From Balneolaceae bacterium (GTDB lineage: Bacteria > Bacteroidota > Rhodothermia > Balneolales > Balneolaceae): a stretch of DNA of 64,000 nucleotides. Shown here piece after piece: positions 7,055-16,269 of the stretch. The notes beneath the pieces are model-generated. The model did no database searches. It was not told where the DNA came from and saw nothing but the letters and a program-made list of their open reading frames with translations. A program made the translations under genes and the position numbers. The stretch covers positions 1 to 64,000 of the forward strand of contig JAXHMK010000015.1 in assembly GCA_034521495.1 (NCBI GenBank), given 5' to 3'. The first letter of the stretch is position 1. Each line of letters starts with the position of its first letter.

Positions 7055-8191
7055 CTATTCAAGAACAAAATTTTGATAGTTTTTTTGAGAAATCACCTCA
7101 AATTCGGCATTGTTATAAGTCTCCAGCCATTCTTTTGGTGATTTGACTTTGTGGTTGGGATTCCATTTGAATTCAAATCCTTTTAGTTTACCACCGCTTT
7201 CCTCAATCAGATCGATCTCTTTCTGATCATACGTTCGCCAATAGTAATAATTGGTATGTTGACGTTCAAAAGCATTCCGTTTCATTCGTTCGATCAGCAT
7301 AAAGTTTTCCCAAAGCTGCCCCACATCGTTTCTGAGATTTAAGGGATTGAAATTTGCAATCATCGCATTTCGAACGCCCAAATCCATGAAGTAGTACATC
7401 TTCATTTTTGAAACCTCCTTTCTGAGATTTCTGGAGAACCCCCCAAGGGAGATCAAGACAAATGATTTTTCCAATAAATCCAGATATCGTTGTACAGTTT
7501 TTTTATCGAGTCCAAGCTGTTTTCCAAGCTCTACCGTAGATACCTGATTGCCAACTTGAAAAGCGAGTAATTTTAAAAGATTAAGAATTACGTTCGGACG
7601 TTTCAACCGTTGAAATTCCAGTATATCTTTGATCAGATATGAATTCTTTATTTCTGTAATTCGGTCTTTTTTCGCCCCGTTATCATTTAATGTCACGACT
7701 TCCGGGTAGGAGCCGTAAATAAGATGTTTTTCAATCTGTTTATCCAATTCGTAGGGTGTGGTGGACTGACTGAGCTCTTTTAAACTTATTGGATATAATG
7801 TGATCACGTTTTTTCTGCCGGTCAGTGGTTCTTCCGTTGAATTGGCAAGATCGAACGATGAGGAACCGGTGACAATCACATATTTATCGGGAAAATGATC
7901 CACTACAAGTTTCAGAGCTGTTCCAACATTTTTAATTTTTTGCGCTTCATCAATAACTAAAAGATCAATTCCCGACACTAATTGTTCAATCAACTGCAGT
8001 TCGCACTTGGCAAAATCCGAAGAAAATGAAAGGTCATCCCCAGTATAGAACTGATACTTGAGATCAGACTTTTTCAGAAAAGACTTCACGAGGGTGGTTT
8101 TTCCTACCTGACGTGCGCCATATATGATCAACACTTTTCCTTTGTGAAGATGTTCTGTAATAGTGACTGTTCGTGGTATTTCGCGGTTCAT
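7055..8191 (-). CDS. AAA+ ATPase with DUF4143 C-terminal domain
   Basis: 378 residues. Walker A is GARQVGKTT (25-33), Walker B is LLVIDEAQ (about 76-83), and a sensor-like IVTGSSSFDL follows. The C-terminal half is DUF4143: a winged-helix-like stretch (STVELGKQLGLDKKTVQRYLDLLEKSFVL), then YYWRTYDQKEIDLIEE and FEFKW, which looks like a restriction-endonuclease-fold core. Such genes are common stand-alone accessory genes in Bacteria and Archaea with unproven function, possibly toxin-antitoxin-like or defence. Tandem palindromes upstream suggest control of its own promoter. No partner gene is next to it. Confidence 0.85.
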   Translation of the reverse strand: MNREIPRTVTITEHLHKGKVLIIYGARQVGKTTLVKSFLKKSDLKYQFYTGDDLSFSSDFAKCELQLIEQLVSGIDLLVIDEAQKIKNVGTALKLVVDHFPDKYVIVTGSSSFDLANSTEEPLTGRKNVITLYPISLKELSQSTTPYELDKQIEKHLIYGSYPEVVTLNDNGAKKDRITEIKNSYLIKDILEFQRLKRPNVILNLLKLLAFQVGNQVSTVELGKQLGLDKKTVQRYLDLLEKSFVLISLGGFSRNLRKEVSKMKMYYFMDLGVRNAMIANFNPLNLRNDVGQLWENFMLIERMKRNAFERQHTNYYYWRTYDQKEIDLIEESGGKLKGFEFKWNPNHKVKSPKEWLETYNNAEFEVISQKNYQNFVLE

Positions 8192-8234
8192 GGACGCATT
8201 TTAATTGCTGAATAAATAGAAATACTATGGATTT

Positions 8235-8326
8235 CCCTCAATTTATACAAATTAGGGGAATTATACTCCCTCAATTTATACAAAATAGGGGATTACTATT
8301 CTCTTAATTTAAAAACAGGTACAGGC
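8235..8326 (-). promoter_or_regulatory. Tandem operator-like palindromes upstream of the DUF4143 ATPase
   Basis: Two near-identical 26-base units at 8235-8260 and 8268-8293 (period 33) differ at one base. Each has the form TCCCTCAATTT, ATAC, AAATTAGGGGA, an imperfect inverted repeat. A decayed third unit with the same period starts at 8301 (TCTCTTAATTTA). The units begin 44 bases before the ATG, where a promoter or operator would be expected. Confidence 0.6.
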
Positions 8327-8359
8327 TTCAAAGTAAATAGTGTTTGTAAGAAAATTCAT

Positions 8360-8504
8360 AGTGTCCTAAGAAAACGTCAAGATCAAGGCGCGCGAAGTCC
8401 CAAAAAGCGCAGTGTACTATGTGTACATGAGCAGTTTTGGGGCAAGCGCTCCTCTTTTATCCCGCGAAGCGAAACGCAGAGATTGGCGTTTTCTTAGAGA
8501 CACT
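8360..8504. repeat. Palindromic MITE-like element, about 145 bp
   Basis: Terminal inverted repeats of about 21 bases: left AGTGTCCTAAGAAAACG (8360-8376), right CGTTTTCTTAGAGACACT (8487-8504). An inner stem is formed by CAGTGTAC and GTGTACATGAGC around the centre, so the whole element could fold as one hairpin. No coding potential. It lies just downstream of the copper island. Confidence 0.65.
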
Positions 8505-8567
8505 AAATAAAGTCCTCTACTCATGTTCAGATCTCCGGGCTTTTCGAAATCCCGGAGATCTTTTCGA

Positions 8568-10569
8568 TCACTCAATCCTCAGATACCTTGCATTCACAGC
8601 CACAATTACTGTACTAAGCGACATCAAAATAGCGCCAACAGCGGGACTTAAAATGATGCCCCAGGCATACAATGCACCGGCGGCCAGCGGTATCGCCCCG
8701 ATGTTGTACCCGGATGCCCACCAGAGATTTTGAACCATTTTCCGGTAGGTGGCCTTAGACAGTTTAATCAATGCGGTGACATCCTGGGGATTGCTTTTCA
8801 CCAGCACAATATCCCCGGTTTCCACGGCTACATCCGATCCGGCGCCGATGGCAATCCCTACATCTGCCTGGGCCAGGGCAGGTGCGTCATTTACGCCGTC
8901 ACCGGTCATGGCCACGAGCTTGCCTTGATCTTGAACCTCTTTCACTTTATCGGCTTTTTCATCGGGCAGTACTTCGGCAAATACCTGGTCGATGCCCAGC
9001 TCTTTGGCTACATAATCGGCCGTTTGCTGGTTGTCGCCGGTCAGCATAATGCACTCAATTCCCATATCGTGCAGAGCTTTGATAGCATTTTTGGATGATT
9101 CCCGGATTTCATCTCCCAACGCAATCGCACCAACCAATATGTCCTCAATAATTACAAAAACCACGGTTTTCCCTTGCGATGAAATTTCCTCAACATTCTC
9201 TTCCGGGTAATCCATTTCTTGTTCTTTCACATAGCCGGGACTCACCACTTTCACCGATTTTCCATTCACTTTACCCTGAATGCCTTTGCCGGTAATGGAA
9301 TCGAATTCGTCAGGTTCCCAGATTTCGTCCGCTTTTTCGAGGATTCCTTTTGCAAGCGGATGTTCGGAATTGGATTCAAGTGATGCTGCGTATTTCAGTA
9401 TTTCTTCGTCGGAAAATTCAGAATCAAAATTCAGGATATCTGTCACGCTAAACGTCCCTTCCGTCAGGGTTCCGGTTTTGTCGAAGATAACGGCATCGAG
9501 ATTTCGGGCTTGTTCAAATGCGGCCCGCTCGCGGATCAGGAAACCGTTGGAAGCGGCAATACTGGTAGACATGGACACCACAAGAGGAATGGCAAGACCC
9601 AGCGCATGCGGACAGGTAATGACCATCACCGCAACCGTGCGATTCATTGCAAAATCGAAGGATTGCCCGGTGAAGAAGATCCATGCTCCAAAGGTGATGA
9701 GTCCGGCAGTGATGGCCACAAGGGTCAGCCAAAAAGCCGCGCGGTTTGCCAGGTCCTGCGTTCTCGACTTACTTTGCTGAGCCTCTTCCACCAGGTTCAT
9801 TACCTGAGACAGAAATGAATCGTCGCCCGTCTTGGAAATTTCAATGGTCAGGGAGCCTTTTTCATTCACTGAACCGCCAATGACTTCATCATCTTTGGTT
9901 TTATTCACGGGTTTGGACTCCCCGGTCAGCATCGCTTCATTTACACTCGACTCTCCTTTAACGACATTTCCGTCCGCCGGTATTTTTTCTCCCGGTTTGA
10001 TGAGGACCTTATCGCCCTTTTTGAGTTCATCAACAGGAACATCTTCGGTTGAACCATCCTCATTCACACGATGAGCTTCACCGGGCAGCAGTTCTGCAAG
10101 TTCTTCCAGGGCTGAAGAAGCACTCATCACCGAACGCATTTCGATCCAGTGCCCAAGCAGCATGATGCCTACCAGGGTTGAAAGCTCCCAGTAGAGCAGA
10201 TCGCCCTCAAATCCAAAAACAACCGCTGTACTGTAGAGGTAAGCAATGGAAATAGCCAGCCCGATGAGTGTCATCATACCCGGTTGCTTTTTCTTGAGCT
10301 CATCATACAATCCTGTGAGAAATGGCCATCCGCCAAAGAAATAAACCACCGTAGACAGAGCGGCAAGAATCCACTGAGTCGCCCGTAAATCGCCAGTCAA
10401 CACCCATAAAGGTTTGAATCATAGGCGAGAGCGCCATGATGGGAATGGTCAGTGCCAGTACCCACCAAAACCGGAACTTAAAATCCTCGACCATCTGCTT
10501 GTGATGCTCGCGGTGGTCATGATGTTCGTGGTCTTTGTGCTGACTGTGTTTATGATTTGAGTGGTCCAT
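8568..10569 (-). CDS. copB: CopB-type copper-exporting P1B ATPase, frameshifted near residue 60
   Basis: Uses ATP to export copper (or silver) across the inner membrane. The first 26 residues are His-rich (10303-10569 frame). The main frame (8568-10403) has an actuator TGES motif, the CPH metal motif in ITCPHALGLA typical of CopB (P1B-3), the phosphorylation motif DKTGTLT, SEHPLA, MLTGDN and GDGVNDAPALA. The two frames overlap, and removing one base between about 10365 and 10395 gives a continuous 666-residue protein with the expected WILAALSTVVYFFGGWPF membrane helix. The N-terminal frame alone would give only 88 residues. It is the last gene of the copper island. Confidence 0.88.
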
Positions 10570-10688
10570 GATTGTGCTCTATGTGTTCGTTTTGATGTTC
10601 CATAAATCTCTTTGTGGAATAGATATTATTTTAAAAATAAAACCTTCTCAGCGAAGCAAGTAAATAGATCAGAAATTATTTGATTTTA

Positions 10689-11120
10689 TTACTCTGGATT
10701 TTTCAACATCTGTAAGCAGTTCATATGCATACCCATCATGGGGGATTGATCCATTATTTCACGCATACGGTCTCGGTCAAATGTATCGCTCTCCAGCATT
10801 TGCATCATTCTCTGCATATGAGCTTTCATCTGTTCTCGCTGTTCCGGATTGTTCATCATCGTTTCCATACGGTCCAGCATCTGATCCTGATAATCACCAC
10901 TCATCATGGTTGAGTGCATTTGGTTCATAAACTCATCACGCATTTCCGGGTTTTGCATCATTTGAGTCATCATCGCCTGACGTTGTTCACTATTTTGCAT
11001 CATTTGGGACATCTGTCCCTCGTTCATCATATGCTGTCGTTCGCTATCCTGGGGTTGATTACACTGAACTAATAAAAAGGATGTAATCAAAAGGGTCGTA
11101 AAAGCTGTTAATTTTTTCAT
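10689..11120 (-). CDS. Methionine-rich lipoprotein, probable periplasmic Cu(I)-binding
   Basis: 143 residues. The signal peptide MKKLTAFTTLLITSFLLVQC ends in a lipobox with Cys20 as the lipidation site. The mature protein is built of Met-, Gln- and Asn-rich motifs such as MMQNSEQRQAMM and MMNNPEQREQM, with more than twenty methionines. Methionine clusters of this type bind Cu(I) or Ag(I) in periplasmic resistance proteins, so a metal buffer is likely from composition and its place between a CopB ATPase and the cus genes. No named family was recognised. Confidence 0.7.
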   Translation of the reverse strand: MKKLTAFTTLLITSFLLVQCNQPQDSERQHMMNEGQMSQMMQNSEQRQAMMTQMMQNPEMRDEFMNQMHSTMMSGDYQDQMLDRMETMMNNPEQREQMKAHMQRMMQMLESDTFDRDRMREIMDQSPMMGMHMNCLQMLKNPE

Positions 11121-11194
11121 ATTATTTTTCCTGTTTTAATTATTATTAATTTCGATTAAAAAATTTACACGCGTGTATTTTTAAAATGGGAGGT

Positions 11195-11536
11195 TCAGTT
11201 AATTACTTTCGCCCCACGTTCACCATCCCGAATTCTGACCATCTCTCCAATGGGCATCACAAAAATAATCCCGTCTCCCCGTGATCCCGTGGATGCAGTA
11301 TCCTGAATGATGTTAATAATCGAAGGCACATCTTCATCTACTGTGGCAATTTCAATTTTAACTACCTTCGAATGCATAGCAGGAAAGTTCAGAGAGCCGT
11401 GAGCATGTTCAGGATCTGTATATTGCCCCGCTCCTTCTCCCCGGAACACTGTAATGCAACAATGTCCATTTGAACGCAATTCTTTATACACATCCTCCAG
11501 TAAAATGGGTCGGATATAAGCTTTAACCAATTTCAT
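11195..11536 (-). CDS. PII-like signalling protein of the metal-efflux-linked type (PII-NG-like)
   Basis: 113 residues from the ATG at 11536, chosen because AGGAGG lies four bases before it; an earlier in-frame ATG at 11572 has no such site. The order MKLVKAYIRPILLEDVYKEL, then CCITVFRGEGAGQY, KVVKIEIATVDED and GDGIIFVMPIGEMVRIRDGERG matches the trimeric PII (GlnB-like) fold, with a short and altered T-loop. A PII subgroup linked to heavy-metal RND pumps has been described (PII-NG), and this gene sits in such an operon. Its likely role is to sense a metabolite or metal and modulate efflux. Uridylylation is unlikely without the usual T-loop tyrosine context. Confidence 0.75.
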   Translation of the reverse strand: MKLVKAYIRPILLEDVYKELRSNGHCCITVFRGEGAGQYTDPEHAHGSLNFPAMHSKVVKIEIATVDEDVPSIINIIQDTASTGSRGDGIIFVMPIGEMVRIRDGERGAKVIN

Positions 11537-11588
11537 AACTCCTCCTGTTTTATTATTGCTAATTTTCTTCATCCACGGAACCGCATTT

Positions 11589-11681
11589 TCACATCATCTT
11601 GCCGTAATATGGATTTTCGATCTCTTCATTTTGAACGTAAAATCCTCTGTCATCTGCTTGTGATGATCTGAGAGCCGTCTG
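11589..11681 (-). pseudogene. Remnant C-terminus of a DUF3347-like protein
   Basis: An in-frame stretch ends YVQNEEIENPYYGKMM, then a stop. It copies the ending of the two intact DUF3347 modules nearby (KIENPYYGAKMHSCGE and QVQNPYYGDQMHNCGE). Upstream it runs straight into the inverted repeat of a MITE-like element at 11673, so only about 30 residues remain. Confidence 0.55.
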
Positions 11682-11876
11682 ACCGCTCCAAGCGGGTACA
11701 TGTTTAGCGACCTGGCAAACGAAAAAGCCAGTCTCTTCAGGCACAGACCGTTGTTTCGCCCTCACCCCTTCGCCCCTCTCCCGCGGGAGAGGGGTTGGGG
11801 GAGAGGGCGAAACAATGAATGGCCTGAATTAGTGAGTCTTTTAGTGCTAAACACATACCCAAGCGGTCTGACGGCT
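11673..11876. repeat. MITE-like element with GTTTAGCG inverted ends (family R3), copy 1
   Basis: Left end AGCCGTCTGACCGC...GGGTACATGTTTAGCG and right end TGCTAAACACATACCC...GCGGTCTGACGGCT are inverted over about 35 bases. A second palindrome, GTTTCGCCCTC...GAGAGGGCGAAAC, lies inside at 11752-11814. Related ends occur at 33442-33813 and 63485-63677. The rest of the 11573-11999 gap shows no gene. Confidence 0.7.
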
Positions 11877-11999
11877 GACTATGTTGACTGTGATTCTAAG
11901 TCATGAGATTATCCTCATTACATTTTAGTTCTGTTACATTACTTATTCGATCACTTTGAATCCTCAGGATATTGGGATGATGACGAATGAAGCGTACAC

Positions 12000-12236
12000 T
12001 TATTGGATACCTTTAAACTCATAACCGGCTTCTTCGATTACCCGCTTAAAATCATGAGTAGAAACAGAATTCGAATCATAGGATATCAAAGCCGTTTCAT
12101 TTTCGAAATCAACGGTTGCTGATGTTATGCCTTCTTTGCTTTCAAGAGCTTCTTTTATGGTTTTGGCACAACCTGTACATCCCATTCCGCCAATAGTTAC
12201 GGTTGTTTGTTTGGTTGATAGTTCTTGCGTGCTCAT
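12000..12236 (-). CDS. Heavy-metal-associated (HMA) domain copper chaperone
   Basis: 78 residues forming a single HMA domain. The GMGCTGC motif places the metal-binding cysteines at Cys20 and Cys23 after the first strand, followed by a helix KTIKEALESKEGI and a strand TSATVDFENETALISY, closing with a helix FKRVIEEAGYEF. CopZ-like proteins of this size carry Cu(I) in the cytoplasm to P-type ATPases or regulators. Its position between the DUF3347 gene and the PII-like gene supports a copper role. There is no signal peptide. Confidence 0.85.
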   Translation of the reverse strand: MSTQELSTKQTTVTIGGMGCTGCAKTIKEALESKEGITSATVDFENETALISYDSNSVSTHDFKRVIEEAGYEFKGIQ

Positions 12237-12268
12237 ATTTATATGTTTAATAATTCGAATTATAGTTT

Positions 12269-12778
12269 TTACAGTGCTTTCATTGTTTCTCCGCAGCTGT
12301 GCATTTTGGCTCCGTAATATGGATTTTCGATCTTTTCATTTTTGCTAATCCATTTAGCGCCATTGCCATTATCAGCCATCGGACAATATTGTACATACAA
12401 CTCTTCCTTATAACCCTGATTCTTCAAAGCTGTGGTTAAATGGTCCGATATGTCATCAAATGAGTTTCGCAGCTGACTGATATTTTCAGATTCTAATGCA
12501 GAATTGATTGCTGAAGTCATTTTATTATGGTGTGTTTTATGCATTTCGGAATGTTCCGGATGATGATTCATCTCCTTGCTGTTTATCACTTCATCCGCGA
12601 ATGCTTGAAGTGCAGATTGGGCCTGCTCAAAATCGTCGTTTACAAGAGCGTTTTTTATTTCAAGATAGGATGAAACCATTGCATCAAGATGCTCTGTGTG
12701 TTGATGAGTCGAATCCTGTGCAAATGAGAATGTTGAGAGTACAAATAAGATGATAGCTGATAATGTTAGTGTCTTCAT
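12269..12778 (-). CDS. Exported DUF3347-domain protein
   Basis: 169 residues with a signal peptide (MKTLTLSAIILFVLSTFSFAQ). The mature part is a DUF3347 helical domain: SSYLEIKNALVNDDFEQAQSALQAF, a His-rich stretch (MNHHPEHSEMHKTHHNK), a second helix pair, and the family ending CPMADNGNGAKW...NPYYGAKMHSCGE. DUF3347 is usually found in periplasmic proteins of Bacteroidota metal-efflux loci or fused to CusB-like adaptors, as in the next gene upstream. Cys, His and Met positions suggest metal binding, which is inferred. It lies 18 bases after the CusB stop, in the same operon. Confidence 0.8.
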   Translation of the reverse strand: MKTLTLSAIILFVLSTFSFAQDSTHQHTEHLDAMVSSYLEIKNALVNDDFEQAQSALQAFADEVINSKEMNHHPEHSEMHKTHHNKMTSAINSALESENISQLRNSFDDISDHLTTALKNQGYKEELYVQYCPMADNGNGAKWISKNEKIENPYYGAKMHSCGETMKAL

Positions 12779-12796
12779 TTTTTGATGGATTTAAAC

Positions 12797-14597
12797 TTAA
12801 AATTCAATTCGTTCAACGGTTTCTCCGCAGTTGTGCATTTGATCGCCGTAGTAGGGATTTTGAACCTGTTCGCTATCGCTGAGCCAGGTCGCGCCTTCTC
12901 CGTCATTGGCCATGGGACAGAACTGTTCAAATACCACTCCCGGCACCTGGAATGTCCTGACAGATTCTGTGAGAGACATTGAGAGCCCGATAAATGCAGA
13001 TCGTTGCTGTTCAATTTCATCACTATTGGCAATGGCTTGATTATTGTTTCGAATGGTTTCAAGCATGTCCATCCATTGAATGTGCACCTCACCGGTAAGC
13101 AAACTCATTTCTACATTTTGTAGAGATGTATTCAGACTCTGTGCGGCTGTTGAGGCTGCATCGGGTTTGGATTCAAAAAGTGCATTTTTGATCTCCAGGT
13201 AGTCAGCCAAAACCTCTTTTAGTTGATTTTGAAATTCGGTTGGTATTACATCCATTTCCTGTTGAATTGTATTCATAGACTGCTCCTGTCCCGATGATTC
13301 CACCGGCATGGTGTGTCCTTCATGCCCGGTTTGGTTTGCACCGGTTCCCGGCTCGCGGTTCATCATGCTGAGTTTATCTGAGAGCTGAGCAGCACTGTCG
13401 ATCTTGAATGTTCCGTGAGTTACGACCTGCTCGCCTTCAGAAAGACCGGATTCAACCACATATTGATTTCCGGCACGAGTTCCCAGAACGACTTCCCGCG
13501 CTTCAAAAGAGGGCCGGTCAGAATCAGATAACTTGTACGTACACAATAGATCGTTTTCCGGTCCACATAACGGCAGATCTTGGTACAAGCAGATGAGGTT
13601 CACTTGAAAGGCCAGATTGAACTTCTGCGGTTGCAAGCATACCGGGTTTTAACCGGTTATTGGGATTATCAACCCTCGCCCGAATGGTTGCCGTCCTGGA
13701 GTTATCATCTAAAAATGGATCTACATATATAACGGTCGATTCAAAGGACTCACCGGGCAAAGCCTCAACTGTAAAACGAACCTGATCTCCCTCTTCAATC
13801 GCAGAAATATTTGATTCAAATGCCTGGAAGTCCACCCAAACAGAGGATAGATCTACAATACGATACATCACATCTCCCTCCATAATGTGATCCTCCCGCG
13901 ATACTTCAAGTTGTGTTACATATCCACTGACCGGCGAGTAGAAATCAAGTTCGTTCATAATTTCACCACTCTCTTCTATCTCATTGATTGTGCTTTCCGG
14001 GAATTCCCAGAGAATAAGTTTGCGCCGGGAAGCTTCGTAAAGTCTTGGATTCTGATTCTTGTATTTAACGGTTTCAAGAAGTTCCTGCTGCGCGGCAATC
14101 AGCTCCGGCGAATAGATAGAGGCCAGTCTCTCTCCTTTAGATACAAATGTGCCTTCATAATCCACATACAAATTGCGGATTCGACCCGGAAAATGTGCCG
14201 TAATATTGGAGACGTTATTTTGATTCTCCGTTACTTTTCCAGGCAGTGTGAACGTACTTACAGCCCGATCTCTGACTACAGGAGTCGTCTGAATCTCAGC
14301 CAGTTTCATAGATGCCTCCGTCATGGTTAGGGTATAAGGATTGTCCGCCGCTTGATCGGAGTCATCGCCGGCAGGAATCAGTTCCATTCCACAAATCGGG
14401 CAGTTACCCGGTTCATTCTGACGAACCTGCGGATGCATGCTGCATGTATATACAATATTTCCCTGTTCATCGGTATGAGCTTCCTCTATATGTTCATCTG
14501 TGGATTGATTTGAACGGGTACCTCCAAAGAAGAGATATCCAAGGAATAGGCCGAGAACCAGAAGACCGGCGTAGAGAAGTATGTTTTTTGTATTCAT
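12797..14597 (-). CDS. cusB: CusB-like RND efflux adaptor fused to DUF3347, frameshifted
   Basis: Membrane-fusion adaptor linking CusA to CusC. Start at 14597 (MNTKNILLYAG), because the longer frame only adds translated repeat. Order: a membrane anchor (5-25), a heavy-metal-binding domain YTCSMHPQ...CPICGMELIP (about 50-75), a CusB barrel/hairpin body, and a C-terminal DUF3347 module ending NPYYGDQMHNCGE. The N-terminal frame stops at 13524 after RSIVYVQVI, and the rest (SDSDRPSFEAREVVLG...) is in the next frame. Dropping one base near 13535 restores VYVKLSDSDRPSFEA and gives 599 residues. Two short inverted repeats (GGACAG/CTGTCC-type, GGGCAG/CTGCCC) lie upstream at about 14628-14745. Confidence 0.87.
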
Positions 14598-14769
14598 TGG
14601 TTTTTTTGATTTAGTAATGTGATGTACGCCGGACAGCTTGTCCGGCACTTATAAATTTGATAACGATATAAACCGAATTTTATATCTGGAGGTAACGGGC
14701 AGGCTCAACTTCGCATAAAGCTACGATGAGTAAACTGCCCGTTGTACAAATCTCAGTTCTCACATCTGT

Positions 14770-16269
14770 TTAAAGTTCGTTTGGGTTGATATTATTCTTT
14801 CCGGTTAAATATTCGATGTAGGCCGATGCTTTATGCATATCCGCAAGAGCCTGAATTCGGTTTAGTTGATAGTCCAATAATTTTCGTTGCATGCGTAAAA
14901 TCTCTTCAAAATTGGAGCTGTCTGCTGAATAGGCCTGCATCATAATTGTCAGAGCTTGGTTGACTCGCTGGATCTGTGTTTGATCGTACAACTCAAACCG
15001 TCGCTCTGCATCGTAAAAGTCACGCAGGGAGGCATCCAGATCCGTTTGGAGTGAATTGGTTTTAGATGAAATCTCCATTTGTGCTGATTGAATATTTTGT
15101 TCTGCCTGCTGAACCTGCGCGTTGTACTTATTTCTGAACAGCGGAATCCTGAAACTTGCACGTGCAATTAAAGCGTCTTGGCCATTATTTGTTAGGGCAG
15201 TTACATCAGTACGTTCTCCTGTAAAGATGTAATCCATGCCAATTCCGAATGATGGTTTCCCATCTTTTGCTGCTAATTCCTTCATCTCTCTTGAAGATTT
15301 TTCCCGGTACTGCAAGCGAGACAATGTTGGGTTTTGTTGAATCAGCTGATTTTTCAGTGTTTGAGAATCATCAAGCATAATATCTGCATTCAACGTATCC
15401 GGAATCTGAATATCTTGCGGATCATTAAGCAATTCTCTGATTTTCTGCTCCATTACAGACCGGTTATCCCGAAGAAGTGCCAGTTGTGTTTTTAAATCCT
15501 CTTGCTCAATTTGGGCTCGAAGTACATCCACCTGGGTGGCCTGGTTTGTTTCATATCGGCGAAGGCTGATCTCTACCAGTGAGTTCAGAATCTCAAGATT
15601 TTCTTCTGTAATCGCGATGGTTCTGTTGATCTCATATAGCTCTAAAAATGCTTTTTCGGTTTGATAGAAAATTCGATTCCGTGTTTCCCGGAATGTCTCG
15701 AAATGAGCTTTTGACTGGACAGAGGCGATTTCCCTTTTATTTCCAAGTGTTCCAAACCACGGAAACATCTGTGTGAGAGAGATTCGCGCCTGCTGAGGTC
15801 CCAGCCGGGTCTCAATCGGGCTGATGAAATAGGCAAACGCCACTTCCGGATCAGGCAAAGCTCCCATTTGATCCGGTTCTTCTAAACTGGCAAGGTATTC
15901 ATGAAAAGCTGAACGTACCTCCGGGTTATTTTCTGCCGCGATTTGCTGGTAATCTTCGATGGATTGGGCTTTAACAGAACTCCCGAGAAGAAAAATTAAG
16001 AGCAATGCAGATAAAATGATTGAAAAAGGAGTTCTTCGAGGCTGGACAAAAAGGATGTTGGACAAGCAACTATACTTAATCTTGTCATGCCGGGCCCCGA
16101 CCCGGTATCTCCAAACTTGACAAAAAATCGGAGATTCTGAATCGAGTTCAGAATGACATCCTTTTTTTACAGCTCCTACTCCCTTCGAAGGGAGATTTTT
16201 ACTCTCCCCTTGAGGGGAGCGCGGCGAAGCCGGAGGGGTGTTCAATTTTTGACTATTCATTCTTCTCAT
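14770..16269 (-). CDS. cusC: CusC/TolC-like outer-membrane efflux protein with a repeat-derived N-terminal extension
   Basis: 499 residues; the outer-membrane channel of the RND pump. From about residue 80 a normal signal peptide (RRTPFSIILSALLLIFLLGSSVKAQ) leads into a TolC-type body with two helical repeats (IFYQTEKAFLELYEINRTI; DFYDAERRFELYDQTQIQRV). The first 75 residues read as translated intergenic repeats (TPPASPRSPQGES; CHSELDSESPIF; RYRVGARHDK). The ATG at 16269 overlaps the CusA stop as ATGA, so it looks like the original start with repeats inserted behind it. A TTG at about 16073 is a possible later start. Export of the long form is doubtful. Confidence 0.85.
   Translation of the reverse strand: MRRMNSQKLNTPPASPRSPQGESKNLPSKGVGAVKKGCHSELDSESPIFCQVWRYRVGARHDKIKYSCLSNILFVQPRRTPFSIILSALLLIFLLGSSVKAQSIEDYQQIAAENNPEVRSAFHEYLASLEEPDQMGALPDPEVAFAYFISPIETRLGPQQARISLTQMFPWFGTLGNKREIASVQSKAHFETFRETRNRIFYQTEKAFLELYEINRTIAITEENLEILNSLVEISLRRYETNQATQVDVLRAQIEQEDLKTQLALLRDNRSVMEQKIRELLNDPQDIQIPDTLNADIMLDDSQTLKNQLIQQNPTLSRLQYREKSSREMKELAAKDGKPSFGIGMDYIFTGERTDVTALTNNGQDALIARASFRIPLFRNKYNAQVQQAEQNIQSAQMEISSKTNSLQTDLDASLRDFYDAERRFELYDQTQIQRVNQALTIMMQAYSADSSNFEEILRMQRKLLDYQLNRIQALADMHKASAYIEYLTGKNNINPNEL
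16085..16242. repeat. Two palindromic repeats lying inside the CusC reading frame
   Basis: One half of an R1 element (CTCCCTTCGAAGGGAG at 16189-16204 and CTCCCCTTGAGGGGAG at 16204-16219, then GGAGGGGTGT) adjoins a second element, with arms CATGCCGGGCC/GACCCGGTATC and TCTGAATCGAGTTCAGAATG, at about 16085-16160. Relatives of the latter are at 36450-36475 and 53515-53540. Confidence 0.65.

Noticed and set aside
6901-7146. 81-codon frame between the kinase and the DUF4143 gene
   Set aside because: It crosses two hairpins and ends inside the ATPase gene on the other strand; no protein-like pattern.
10303-10403. Programmed frameshifting as an explanation for the CopB, CusA and CusB breaks
   Set aside because: No slippery heptamer with a downstream structure was seen at any site, and a common +1 sign over unrelated genes fits an error or lesion better.
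12775-13092. 105-codon frame inside the CusB C-terminal region
   Set aside because: It is a same-strand shadow in another frame; the DUF3347 reading is clearly coding.
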